Assembly (NCBI RefSeq): GCF_000004195.4
Contig: NC_030683.2
Coordinates: 51,101,358 to 51,165,357 of the forward strand
DNA length: 64,000 nucleotides
Direction: 5' to 3'
Origin: Xenopus tropicalis
Lineage: Eukaryota > Chordata > Amphibia > Anura > Pipidae
A model generated the notes under the pieces. The model saw nothing but the letters and a program-made list of their open reading frames with translations, made no database searches and was not told the DNA's origin. Made by a program: the position numbers and the translations under genes. Of the stretch, positions 34,590 through 45,971 are shown piece by piece; within the stretch, counting starts at the first letter, position 1, and each line of letters begins with the position of its first letter.

Positions 34590-36170
34590 CCAAGGACACT
34601 CCCTTGCGAGCCTCAGATGTATGGTGATTGATTTCATTCCCCCACCAATTAGGGGTGGTGATCGGGAAAAACTGCTCCTACGCTGTGAACTTAAATGGAT
34701 ACACAGACTGAACACTCTAAGCCCATATGGACTGAATGAACTGATCTCATATGCCCCTTTCTACTTAAAGTGAATAGTATGAACTGTTTCTATCTAATTT
34801 TGACTTCCCCTTTACCAATAGATGATGTGCTTTATTCACTATGCGTGTACAATAATCAACATGCTCTATATTGCCTTATACACTGTACAACACAGTGTTC
34901 TAACTTCTAAAATAACAATTGTGTACTTACTACTATTAAGTATCAATTTGATGCTATTTACTTTGCCTTATATGCTGTGCAATACAATGTCATAATATCT
35001 ATGTTGCAACTTTGTATCCTACTACTATTAAGCATCTCTGTCTGTTACGAATGTGTTTCTGTGTTATATACTCTGTTTTCTATTTCACACTGTGCCTCGG
35101 ATGTATATACTATTGTCTTGAAACTTGACTTATAGTCTCTCTAGTCTGCTTTTCCCTCTACCTTGGGAGTTTCTTCAAACATCGCTATCCTGTGACTGTA
35201 GGCACTTTCTCCCTTATACTACCCAGCTCAATTACTCTGTATATATCAGGTCCAGTATTTGGTACCCCTGGCTGGCTATTGGAGGCTCACTGACAATAAG
35301 TTGGGTGCTAACCCAGATCACTGGGCGCTATAACTCTACAAGGCATTCCCCAGGATTTCTGAATGGACTTATACAGTCTGCTTTATGCTTTTACCAGCAC
35401 TACACGCTCCTAGCCTGTCGGTATCTGCTGCTGCGTCGCATTGACAATAGGGTCCCCCAACATCGGACTCCTGGTCATGCACGCAGCTAGCCGCAGGCAC
35501 CTCAACAAACCGCTAATGAGCACTGTCTCACAGCGCCAATTATGACACTCATGTCAGTACACTCCGCTATATGCCGAGGTATAAGTATACTTAGACGCTC
35601 TGAGGAGCGCTATGTGAACTACATGGTTCCCTTTCTTGATACATTGCCACCCTCTGCAGCACAATATTGTGCTTACGGTGCTCTTATCGCTTCCTTGTGC
35701 CCCAAGCCGCCAGCCTACCTATGTGTATGAGCGTATTACTTAACAGTATGGACAAACATATACAAATTACCACAGCGTCCTTCGAATCAGAGCGGGTACT
35801 GGGAGTTGCAGTTCAGCCACACAGTGATTCAAGCGCCCTTTCTTTGCACACTTGTTGCATTTTATTTATTTCACTGGGATTTCCCGCTCCTTTTACACAG
35901 GGTGATTCACTTCTCTTGCACTTTCTACTCATTTTTGGTTTCCTTTGTAATTGTTTTATTCAAATTGTGTCTGTACAGTGTCTGGTGTTTAGACACACCC
36001 ACTCTATGATGTCATCAAGGCTTGCCACTGCTGGGTTTATCAGGGGGGTTTGATTGCCACATCTGCACTTTGAGAAAGGCTGCTTGTGTGGCCGAAACGT
36101 CAGTCCTTGATCCAAATAAAAAATTTTTTGTTTTTTGCATCTAAGACCTGAGTGTGCGGCATATTCTTTC

Positions 36171-36176
<6 letters not shown>
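34588..36176 (+). mobile_element. Inverted third copy of PLE C 3' part
   Basis: This is the reverse complement of about 28040-29626. It opens with the ORF2 C-terminus (34591-34773: [18 protein letters not shown] to the stop), then the 3' UTR and pLTR. It stops at CTAATTTT before the (TA)n tract and so lacks about 80 terminal bases present in the direct copies. It is joined tail to tail with the 5' pLTR. Confidence 0.92.

Positions 36177-36206
<30 letters not shown>
36177..36206. repeat. (TA)n tract between PLE C and PLE D
   Basis: About 30 bp of TA dinucleotides directly between the end of PLE C and the inverted-repeat end of PLE D. Confidence 0.95.
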
Positions 36207-36209
<3 letters not shown>

Positions 36210-36403
36210 ATAAGAAGAACCAGCATACCTGGTCAAATTGATAAAGGTTCCAAAAGGAGTCGAAACTTGGATTGCACAGTGAATAAAGAGCAGATATTGA
36301 TGTGACCTGGTGTGCTGGTTCTTCTTATAGGTATTTACATGTTTTGACCTAGCACCCGCTTATTGAACTGGTTTAGATTAGACACACAATTTGACTATAT
36401 GAC
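36207..36403. mobile_element. PLE D fragment with inverted ends, in (TA)n
   Basis: CCTATAAGAAGAACCAGCA (36207-36225) is inverted at 36313-36331, and the similarity continues a further 10 bp inward. Between the arms lies a PLE 3'-region pattern: TTGATAAAGG, GAGTCGAAACTTGG, GTGAATAAAG. A short body follows to a second TA-rich tract (36404-36430). The family differs from A, B and C. Confidence 0.65.
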
Positions 36404-36430
36404 TATATATTTATATATATATATATATAG
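36404..36430. repeat. TA-rich tract right of PLE D
   Basis: TATATATTTATATATATATA sequence bordering the PLE D fragment, matching the TA tract on its left side. Confidence 0.85.
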
Positions 36431-36772
36431 TGCCTGACACTATCATCACTCTCATTTCCTGATTTAGAGGTTTTTTTTAAACCTGGAAAGTGGTTAAAAA
36501 AAGCACAAATGAAAAAAGAGCAGGGAAAACGTGAAAACCAAACATTCATGGAATAACACTCATCGCCTATTAATATTTGCAAATGTATTGACCCCACTAT
36601 AGGCTGTTTGAATTTGTCATTACCAGTGGTCCAGGATCAGATAGGAATTCAGACATACACAGAAAGACGTGCATAGAAAAATTGGTGGGGACCCCTGGCC
36701 TACACCAATACTATATGCGTTTCACCAATAAAATGATAACAGCTGAAAATGTAATATCACATTCTTCCTAAA

Positions 36773-37148
36773 TAGTGATGAGCGAATCTGTTCCGCCGAA
36801 AAATTCGCGAATCTTTAAAAAAATCTGCGAAACGGCGAAAATGTTGTGCGGCAAAAAAATTGTCACCCGCGACTATTCTTTTATCGCCCATGGCTATTAT
36901 TTTGTCGCCCATGGCTATTATTTTGTCGCACTGCTACTCTTTTGTCGCCTACGGCTATTATTTCGTCAGGCGGCTTTTATTTTGTCGCACGACTATTCTT
37001 TTGGCACCCGCGACTATTCTTTTTTTGGACGTGCAGCTAAGTTTTCCATGGCAAATATTTTCAGCCATTTTGCGAAACAATCCGCCAAGGGCGAAACGCG
37101 GAAATTCGCCGCGAATCCATGCCTGGCGAAACATTTCGCCCATCACTA
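36773..37148 (+). mobile_element. hAT-type MITE (TAGTGATG family), full length, 8-bp TSD
   Basis: The ends TAGTGATGAGCGAATCTG and CGAAACATTTCGCCCATCACTA (last 22 bp) are inverted-repeat termini. The TSD TTCCTAAA is perfect (36765-36772, 37149-37156). The interior at 36870-37025 holds about eight imperfect units of roughly 20 bp, such as CTATTATTTTGTCGCCCATGG-type sequence. No transposase is encoded. The 126- and 104-codon ORFs result from the repeat. Confidence 0.95.
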
Positions 37149-37159
37149 TTCCTAAACAC

Positions 37160-39470
37160 AGGGCCAAGTTCTAAATAAGTTCCTCCCCTTTTCTTACTTT
37201 AAAAATTGATTTCGGTAACCAAGAACTATTACTTTGGGACAGATTTATTCAAGTTTATAATTAGGACTCGCCCATTAATCAACATTCTCATTTTCGTGGT
37301 TTAAAGGTTTTTGAAACTACAAAAAAAATATTTTCTCTAAAACCCCAATTGCCAAGTGATTTATTAAAACACCCTTTTAAAAATCACAAAGGGAATAGTT
37401 TTTGCTGGCTTATATTGTATTTTGCTAAGGGCAAAAAGAATGATCATGCAACCTTTCCTACCCCTGACTCAATCTGATATTTTTACCTTCATGACCTTAA
37501 GCAAGCAGAAACTGTTATCAAGTTATTAGTTGCAGCCCATTAAAAAGTGCAGTGGACCGTACAATTTCTTTAATCAGATTTGTAATATTGTTTGGTTAAT
37601 ATTATTGAATATACTTGCAACGAGAATGGGGGTATAACGAGGTTGGGTGCTGACACCTTTGTGCTAGAGGAAAAGAGTATACAAAAATTAGAATACTTGA
37701 TTGAACTGACATGACAAATATTTCCAGATTTTGAATGAACAAATGGATTCTCATTGATGTGCATCCTTTTTACCCTAACAAAGTGTGAACTTGACTATTT
37801 TTTTTATTAAATAAGCTGGTGTCACTCCAGTTGTGCCCAATTCCAGGCTCACATTTTTTTTCCTTGAAACTGAATTTTGATTTTGATCATCATCATCTGT
37901 CTATATGCATAAATCTATATTCTATATGTATATACATGGATATAGATGGGATTTTAGCATTAGCTTTAAAGGCCAATACTTGTGAATGCAATGAATGTGT
38001 CAAGTTAAACACCTTAAACCAAAAATAAGTGGCCTAATGATTCTGTTTGTTTTGTTGCCAAAAACCCATGCACTATCCAGCTCATTACTGCCCATTAATA
38101 TGTAAGTATTATTGGAAGAATCTGCATTTAAAATGGCATTTTAAATCCTTCTTAAATGATTACACGACATTAGAATGGATATATTTCTGTACCATAAATT
38201 AGATCCAAATAGTCTTCATTTTTCTTCATGAATCACTCTTTAGCGCACATTAAATGTGATCAAGGGACTTCCATTGATTGCCAGATGTCCAGAGAGGTCT
38301 CAGTTAAATAAATGAGAGTACTTACATGGTTGTCAAGGGAAATACCTTAATGGAACCAATGGTTTAATGACAATATAGACTTTCTCTAGTGTAATATGTC
38401 TATGTGACATGTAGAGTAATGTAAATTTTTCTGTAGAAAGGTGACATTTATTACAAATTCATGGCAATACAAAAGACTCACAAGCCCATATTTATGATGT
38501 TCTCACTGCCTCAGGTAAGGCATTAATGTAATACATGTAACATAATAGGTTAATTTCATGCAATAGTTAGTAATTAAGAAAATGCCTTCTGACAAAGCTG
38601 TGGGGGTTCAACACCACTGCCATTACTCATATGTATGACCTGCAGATTTTCTATATGCTTCCCTGGCACTTTCCAGCTGCAGAAATATGCATTTGTAATG
38701 TTAGCTTGAAACCAGAACTGAATGTGCTTGTGAGATTTTAGAAAGATCATAGGCATATTATATAAAATCCAGACATAGCTGGGAAAGGAACTGAGTCAGT
38801 ATGTGACACTACAGAAAAGGGAGCTACAGAGAGGCTAGAGAACAAATATCATTGTGCTGTGTATTATAGGTTTTATTATTTTTATTTTTTATGCATTTAA
38901 AATGTAAATGATTTATTACTGTGCTTCCTCAACCAAACCTTTTTTTTTTTTTTTTTTTTAAAGTACTGCAGACAATTCACCCATGCTGTTTGTCAGTGGT
39001 ACATTGTAAACGAATGACTTGGAGGCCCATTTATCAACATTCTCATATCAACATTCCCCAAAGCAAAGAAAGAAAAGGAAGGGAAAAAACCATGACCTTG
39101 AAAACTTTTATATGATGTATATTTTCTTTCGCATTTGTCACGGTTTTGTCGCACAATAAATGGGGGGGAAAAAAAATCACTTTTTTATGTGTCAAAACTG
39201 TATTTTTGCTCAAAAAATATGAATTGTCCCCCTTCAGCTTCAGTCAGCCAGTAAAAGCAAGTGAAATCTGTCACTGACTTACATAATGATGGCATTGTAC
39301 TTAAAAAAATAAATAAATAAAACAAATAAATTGTAGAGTATTAAGAAAACCACAAGACACCATGATAAAGACCAATGGTGGAATTTAATAAATGGCCTTA
39401 AATTTGCTACTTGTTATTAAATCATAGCAACCAATCATCGACTTACTGGTCAGCTGTTTGAAAACAAACA
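37160..39470. other. No recognisable feature
   Basis: AT-rich, non-coding sequence. A poly-T run occurs at 38940-38959. No termini or coding motifs were recognised. Confidence 0.45.
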
Positions 39471-39475
39471 TCTGA

Positions 39476-39924
39476 TTAAAGGAGAAAGAAAGGTAAAAAC
39501 TAAATAAGCTTTATCAGAAAGGTCTATGTAAATACAGCCATAAGCACTCACAGAAATGCTGCACTGAGTTCTCTGTCAAAAGATTTATTGTGTCTGTTTT
39601 CCTCTGCTAGAAACACACAGCTCTCTACCCTCTCCTGCTCCCACCTCCCTCAAGAATGCTAAGAACTTATCCCCCCCTTAGGAATGTGGATCTGAGCCAA
39701 TCAGCAGAAAGCTTTCTCATGGTTTTACAAACTGTATTGCTCTTGGTACAGGAACGAGGCATTATGGGAACTTTCTTTACACAGCTCAGCATTTTTTCTT
39801 CCTGTTTGGCTTCTGATGATCTGAACGGGAGAAATATGGGGAGACTTAAGGGCACTATTGAGAGAACTGAAGGTATGCTTGCAGCTTGAGATTAACTCTT
39901 TACTAGCCTTTCCTTCTGCTTTAA
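39476..39924. mobile_element. T2/Kolobok-type MITE, TTAA ends
   Basis: It begins TTAAAGGAGAAAGAAAGGTA and ends GCCTTTCCTTCTGCTTTAA. It is related to 55611-56067 (same ends) and to the inverted partial copy at 27350-27560. A 77-codon ORF is incidental. Confidence 0.85.
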
Positions 39925-39939
39925 TTGCTCTGGGCACAC

Positions 39940-40090
39940 TTAAAGGGGATGTATAGCAAAAATGAAAATTGAATATAAGCTGTATCATGCTGAAATAATA
40001 CATTTTAAAAATATAATCAGGTAAAACATTTTGTAGCATTTCTGAAATAATCAATTTACTCTTCATTATATCCCCATTTATTACTCTTCA
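39940..40090. mobile_element. T2-like MITE left end
   Basis: TTAAAGGGGATGTATAGCAA starts a second TTAA-type element 16 bp after the previous one. Its right end seems replaced by the hAT scrap at 40092. Confidence 0.5.
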
Positions 40091-40091
40091 T

Positions 40092-40183
40092 TAGTGATAA
40101 GCAAATCTGTCCCGTTTTGCAGCAGCAAGACAGGTGGGGGGACACACAGAGCGGGGCCACGGGCCCCCAGTTGGACAGTACTG
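40092..40183. mobile_element. Joined hAT scraps
   Basis: 40092-40117 is the left end of the TAGTGATG MITE family (TAGTGATAAGCAAATCTGTC). It is followed by a different hAT terminus, GGGCCCCCAGTTGGACAGTACTG-type sequence ending at 40183, whose reverse complement starts CAGTACTGTCCAACTG. Its other end was not seen. Confidence 0.55.
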
Positions 40184-40310
40184 CTCTAGGCCTTCAAAGA
40201 TAGCTGCAGCCTGCCTAGCTCTATAAAGCTATGTGAAATTGCTAATATCTCTTAATTGCAAAATTAATATAAATTGCACAAGTGCTCGGAGTGGTCCCCG
40301 AGTTTTTTTA

Positions 40311-40497
40311 CATCCAAGGCTATTGTGATACTAATATCTACAGTTAGTATTAGTGGTTTTATATATAGTTTATGTATGTGAGTGTATAGATTGGTAGGTG
40401 TGGGTTGCGTGTGCTGGGTTTACTTGGATGGGTTGAACTTGATGGACTCTGGTCTTTTTTCAACCCTATGTAACTATGTAACTATGTAACTAACTAT
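40311..40497 (+). mobile_element. LINE 3' end or SINE-like repeat, copy 1
   Basis: It opens with ATCCAAGGCTATTGTGATAC and ends GTTGAACTTGATGGACTCTG, then TTTTTTCAACCCTATGTAAC with a short TATGTAAC repeat. It is near identical over its body to 62962-63118. Confidence 0.75.
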
Positions 40498-40499
40498 AC

Positions 40500-41070
40500 A
40501 TCAATTCATTTTTTGAGTTTAGATCATTTTTAATGCACATTATAAACTGTATTTTTCACAGATGTAGAATTTTAAAGCCAGAAATAGTGGCTCTTTAATA
40601 TTATAGCATATTATAGCTCCCAAGAGCATGGCTTATTCAAAAATTGGTATGTTCAATCAAAGAAGAAGAAACGTTTTTTTAATCTTTCTATAATGAACTG
40701 TGGGATTTCATTTGGCAAAGCACTTAAAATCTTTTACGTCATGGTATCAACTGTGTTTCCTCTGATGGCAGGATTAGAAATCTAGGAAGACTAAAGCAAA
40801 CCAAAGGAGAGGAAAGATTATTTTCAGCAATATGCCAACATCAATTGGTAAAATATATTTTTAAAATATACACACATATAAATATATTTAACTAAAACAA
40901 GAAACTATATAAAAATGCTGAAACTAAAACATGAAACCTGCTAATTCAGTTAGTTGTGATATGATTTCAAGATTAAGGGGGCCACTTACTAATTGTCTGA
41001 TTTATTTTTCTGATTTGGATCTTTAATGCTAAAAGTCATGGAAAAAAATTTACATCTTTATCGAGATTTA
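40500..41070. other. No recognisable feature
   Basis: AT-rich, non-coding sequence without identifiable repeat boundaries. Confidence 0.4.
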
Positions 41071-41073
41071 CTA

Positions 41074-41818
41074 TGGGGCCCATTTACTAGTTTTTTGGGG
41101 GAAAAGTTCCAATTTTTTCATGTTTCATTTTTTCATAATTTATGTGTTTTTGCCAGTATACAATTGTTTCCTTTTACTTTCTGAAAAAAATTATGAGATT
41201 CAGAGTATTTTCTTGAAAAAAAAAAATGATGAACGTTTGAGAGTTATAAAAGTTCATGTGACTATTTTTTACAAAAACAAAAAGTTTGCCAGTTTTTAGC
41301 TGGCGAGAACAATTGGGTCCCATGGAAGGCTTTAATATTCACATTTTTATATTTTTATTGTAAAGAAATACAATAGTCATTGACAGCCTGCCATTGACAC
41401 ATTTTCAAGGGGAAGTTAAGCACAGTTTTCCATGATTAATAAAAACCAAAGGGAAGATGTTTCTTATTTTTTTTTTCAAATTCAGGTTTTCCAAATTAAT
41501 TGATACATAATGTCCTACAAATTTGAATAAAAAACTTCAGCTTCTTAATCCTGGTGAGCTTGTCTATGTCTGTAGGAGGTGTATATTCATCATTCAGGCT
41601 ATTTTTTAACCGATGACTTTGAAAATATAAATGGAACAATGTAATTTGCAATTGGAGTTCTTTTCCACAAATTAAATTGTTTAAGTTATTCCGTATTACA
41701 TTTTTTGTAAATATGTAATCGGGGTAAAATTGTAATCATGGGAAAAAACTTGATATAGCTTCAAATCAAATTTTTCTAATGATGAAAACCCAATTTCAAG
41801 AACTAATAAATGGGCCTC
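41074..41818. mobile_element. Harbinger-like MITE, about 745 bp, diverged
   Basis: The left end GGGGCCCATTTACTAGTTTT and right end AACTAATAAATGGGCCTC are inverted. TAT or CTAT flanks both sides. The interior is AT-rich with partly paired arms. Confidence 0.65.
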
Positions 41819-41824
41819 TATGTA

Positions 41825-42260
41825 TGTATATCTCTACTACTCTGCTACAGACATATCAAAATATTCTTCTCGTTCTATTCATTACAATGGGATTTTTAGA
41901 AGTGCATTTATCAAAGTTCTATCTTTCACCCATTGATAAACTTACATTTTGATAAATCTGCCCCTTAAACTATGTTAATAATACAGGCAGGGCAGGGACA
42001 TACAATACCTGTTATATTTCCCTATGTTTTTTTGTTGATAATCCATCTTTCTTTTTTGTTGATTAACCTTTTTTTAACTGCTGCTAACACCTAGTTTACC
42101 AGTTATACAGCCATACTATATGTTTACATATATATGTTCATATTTTATGTTTGCATAAAATATTTTTGTATAAAAAGCATAAAAGGTGGACATTTTAGTT
42201 TGCATATTGCATCAATAAATGGTTAAAACTGACCTTTCAAGTGAAAAAGGGAAAGAACAA
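41825..42260. other. No recognisable feature
   Basis: AT-rich, non-coding sequence. Confidence 0.4.
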
Positions 42261-42268
42261 ATAGGCAA

Positions 42269-42394
42269 TAGTGATGAGCGCGTTTTTTCATCAGGCATGG
42301 ATTTACTTTGAAATTCTGCATTTTGCCATTTGCATATTATTTTTTAAAACTGGCACAAAAATTCAGCAAAACGGGATAGATTCACTCATCACTA
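42269..42394 (-). mobile_element. hAT-type MITE (TAGTGATG family), 126 bp, 8-bp TSD
   Basis: The ends TAGTGATGAGCGCG and ACTCATCACTA are flanked by a perfect TSD ATAGGCAA (42261-42268, 42395-42402). Internal CAGGCATGGATTTACTTTGA shows reverse orientation. It is an internally shortened copy without the 20-bp units. Confidence 0.92.
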
Positions 42395-42404
42395 ATAGGC
42401 AAAC

Positions 42405-43244
42405 TATATATATAGCTCTATTAATGCTGTGTATTAGCAAAATACTTGCTGAATAATGATCCCAAAGCATAGTTAAATTCACCCTACAGATTAAGATGAA
42501 TCAAGCACTGCTGCACCTATTGACTGACCAGAGAGCAGCTCCAGGGTTCCCTTCATGCCCAGTGTCACTTGCGCCTAAAAGCTGCTGGACTATTGTGCAA
42601 CTGCGTTGATTTGCAACTAAATTAATGCTCAGATGCGGTATTTGTGGGTGGACAGCACAATTGCACCAAGCACATTACCCCCTTGCGGCCACAGTAAGTG
42701 GTAAGTGCCCTCTAAATAGCACTTTGCTAACTGTATTCCAGACATTCATGTGCTCTTTTGTGTCTCGTGGGACTACCGACTTCATAATGCCACTTATGAC
42801 ATAGACACACATGAGATCCCGCCTCTTGGGAAAGCTAGGATGCATTATTGATCCACTTACAGAGCCCTACATATCTTTTGTAGTTTCTCTCCTCCCAATG
42901 TACTCATGTTTTAACTAATGTATGATTTTACAAGAACATCTATAACAACACCACCTATAAGTGTTATACCACCTATAAGTATTATACTGGTGGGCACATG
43001 GCAGCTGTAGGGCAGGCGGTAAGTACAGGGCTCAATTGCACCCTGCTCTCGCCACTATTAAGTTAGTTTCATACATAATAATGAAAAGAATAACCAGTAC
43101 ATCTGGGACAAGGAAGGATGAATGACCAGAGTCCATAAAGAAAGACACACACATTATAGTTAAGGAAAACATTAGGAAAGAGAATTTAAAACACTCTTTT
43201 TTTATTTTATCTGTGTGTAAAGTTAACATCTGCTCCATGAAGCT
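42405..43244. other. No recognisable feature
   Basis: AT-rich, non-coding sequence. No repeat ends placed. Confidence 0.4.
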
Positions 43245-43252
43245 GTAACTGC

Positions 43253-43428
43253 TAGTGATGAGCAAATCTGTCCCATTTTGCTTCACAAAACGTTGAAAAA
43301 TTAGCGAAACGGCAAAAATCTTTTTCTGCAGCGAATTTTGTCGTCCGTTTCACAAAACAATCCACCAATGCCGAGACTTGGAAATTCGCCATAAATGCAT
43401 GCCTGGCAAATTATTGCACCCATTGCTA
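43253..43428 (+). mobile_element. hAT-type MITE (TAGTGATG family), 176 bp, 8-bp TSD
   Basis: The ends TAGTGATGAGCAAATCTGTC and CACCCATTGCTA are flanked by a perfect TSD GTAACTGC (43245-43252, 43429-43436). The interior has GCATGCCTGGCAAATT and related blocks. Confidence 0.92.
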
Positions 43429-43454
43429 GTAACTGCTCTACTAAATGGGACTCC

Positions 43455-43668
43455 CCACAAATGCAAATTATTGGCGTGACTGTGACTTTTCTGATGCAAC
43501 CACAATGTTTTTGACATGACCATGACTTCTTTTCTCACCACAAATACATTAAAGACAATTGGTGCTTTTCCCAGCGATGGCAGCAAGGGTGGCGATAGCG
43601 GATGGCCAATGGTACAATGTGAAATTTCTCAGCGAATCCATGCCTGGCAAAAAATTTGCTCATCACTA
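43455..43668 (+). mobile_element. hAT-type MITE (TAGTGATG family), left end missing
   Basis: The right end GAATCCATGCCTGGCAAAAA then CTCATCACTA is intact. Internal GACTGTGACTTTTCTGATGC and CATGACCATGACTTC units match 21246-21487. It lies 27 bp from another copy. Confidence 0.65.
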
Positions 43669-44075
43669 CCCGGACCTAATTTCTCCTACTACCCATTATT
43701 TGTCTACAATTTTCCCCTTGCTGTGTAGTAAAGTTGTTTATAAAACGTCCGTGGGATAAGCTAGTATGTTTTCAATTATTAGCTATGGAAAAGATACTTG
43801 CTTAATAGCAATTAATATTGCAATATTAATATTAATATACATTAGACGCCACTATTTGGAATTTGGTAGGTATTAAGTGAATATCTACAGTATGTTAAGT
43901 AATGCTAAACAGGTGATAAGTAATGTCACATCCTGTGACTGCACATATCATTTTGTTTATATCTTTTCAAAAAAGATTTATTGTTATATAAATGTTGGGT
44001 AGCCTAACAGGTGTTAAATATAATCTTAATAATAATTTCCTTGCTTGTTCCACATGGCTTATACACTTTGGGGCC

Positions 44076-44260
44076 CATTCATTAAACCATGATTTTTTTT
44101 TTCCATAAAAATTTGTATTTTTTCTAATTTTTAGAACTTTTCGTATTGGCCGCGATAATATCATTAAAATAGTACAACTTTTTCGTGGTTTTCGTTAACT
44201 TCCACGAAAAAGTCGTATTTTTCGCAAACACTACGAACATTACGGAATTAATTCAACCAA
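44076..44260. mobile_element. Harbinger-like MITE left end, partial
   Basis: The terminus GGGGCCCATTCATTAAACCA resembles the GGGGCCCATTTACT ends of other copies and is followed by TTTTCG/CGAAAA-rich sequence. No right terminus was found. Confidence 0.45.
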
Positions 44261-44264
44261 ATCT

Positions 44265-45965
44265 TCAAGCATTTTCCAATCAAATCTTTTTCCTATTTAA
44301 CCACATAAGGAGGTTTCTGCCCATACTTATTATCATTTATTAAGTCATAGTAAATAGATATCCCGCCTTTCCATATTCTAGAGTGAAGCATTAAAATGCC
44401 ACAGTGCGAGTCTCCTCCTTTTTTAAATGACTTAAAAAAAGTCAAATAGGTGTCTAATTTGAAGGTGGAAAAAAATATTTTTGAAGCCTCAGATTTCTTT
44501 TTACTCATATTAAAGGGTAGTTTTCATTGGGTTCACTTTCAATTTTACTTTTCATTGGGTTTACTTCCAAATATTGAAAAATACAACCAGAAGTAATAGT
44601 TAGGACCACTATATGGAATTTACCCTGACATAGTATGGTGGCTTGTCAATTTTATGATCATAAGTTTGTAACATGCATTTGCATAGATACTAAATTACCA
44701 GTGAGACAGGTGACCAGGGAATGTGCACTGATCAGTCTCTTTTGTGTGCTTTTAGCAAATGTGGCCAAATCATTTGCATTTCCATTGAACGTGTATATTT
44801 TACTTAGCGTTGAAGTGCTCTCATAACCCCCCTTTGTGCACACAAATAATCTAGCATGCCATTTGTACATGATAGCATATTCCTCTGCTGCCTCATTGGC
44901 ACATTATTCTGTGTAAATATTCATCATATTGGAGAAAAAGTGTTTTGACCCAATTACTTTAAGCAAGATTATAGTGTCTGAGCCCTCCACTTATCCTGCT
45001 TTACCTGGTAGGTATGTGTTCCTGCCCTGTGGTCAAGTAAATATTCCTAGATATAAGCAGAGCATGTAATATGTAATAATATGGATCATTGATAAATTAA
45101 GATCTTTAAACCAGTTTTCCTTACAAAAATATATGTATACATCTGATCAATTGCACATACATCCACCACACTGCAACTCTATTACTAATGTACTGAAAAA
45201 GAATTGTTTACATTTGGGTTATAATAGCATCTTTACAAATGACATGTTTGTTATTATTTAAAAATATTTATCAGATTTACTTCTGTCATATTTAGGAATA
45301 CAATCTAAATAAGAGAGAAACACACATGTAATGTATTAAATCCCCTCTGGGTATATTTCTTTTTAAAATGTACCACTAATCATTCTATTAACTCAGTTTG
45401 TTTCTTTTTAGCTTTCTGTTGATGCTTGAAGAGCATAAAGCAGAAAAATTCTTCTCTAAGTACCCCCTCAAGGGCTATGTGCAATATTAAACTTACTTGA
45501 GTATTAAATTGAATAAACATAACTGTTTAGAGTGTGGAGAAAATGGTGTCACATTTCAAAAAGTGAATAGAGCAATGTTATTGTATAATGTTTTTGAATT
45601 ATTTTTTTAATTGCTGATACAATTATTTTATTAATGTTATTCGTTGCTAGCAGTTTAAAATTTACAATGACTGATTTTAGATTATTTTTGTAATGCTTAG
45701 ATTTCTGCTTCACTTTATTTTATAATACATTTTTCCATTTCTCTTCCAGCAGGGAAAATAATGTTCCGTATGAGACTTATCAGAAGAGATGAGCAAATTG
45801 ATCAATCCTAATCCTTATTTAGCACAAATCATGTTGCTCTGAAGTATCTGAATGCAGATAGTGTCCTGGTACTTAACCCAGGATTCCAGTGCTACATATC
45901 AGCAACTCTAATGGTATGCAGATAATAAAATGAGGGTATGGAAATGTGTGTGGGGGGGTGGCTAG
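44265..45965. other. No recognisable feature
   Basis: AT-rich, non-coding sequence. I see no repeat termini. Confidence 0.4.
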
Positions 45966-45971
45966 AAGACT

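Larger units (their letters stand above)
27963..36176 (-). mobile_element. Large Penelope-like element C with direct pLTRs and an inverted third copy
   Basis: On the minus strand the order is: an inverted 5' copy (36176-34588), 5' pLTR (about 34589-32635), leader, ORF1 (32553-31687), ORF2 with RT and GIY-YIG (31798-29441), then 3' UTR/pLTR (about 29440-27963). The two direct pLTRs differ at only a few positions that I noticed over about 1.4 kb (for example the T run at 28090/32763 and G/A at 29033/33703). Both ORFs are open, so the insertion is recent and possibly competent. (TA)n tracts lie on both sides. A palindromic MITE sits in the 5' pLTR. This is classical PLE architecture with an unusually complete preservation. 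Confidence 0.92.

Noticed and set aside
36775..37174. 126- and 104-codon ORFs with repeated hydrophobic segments
   Set aside because: Produced by the 20-bp tandem units of the hAT MITE read in frame.
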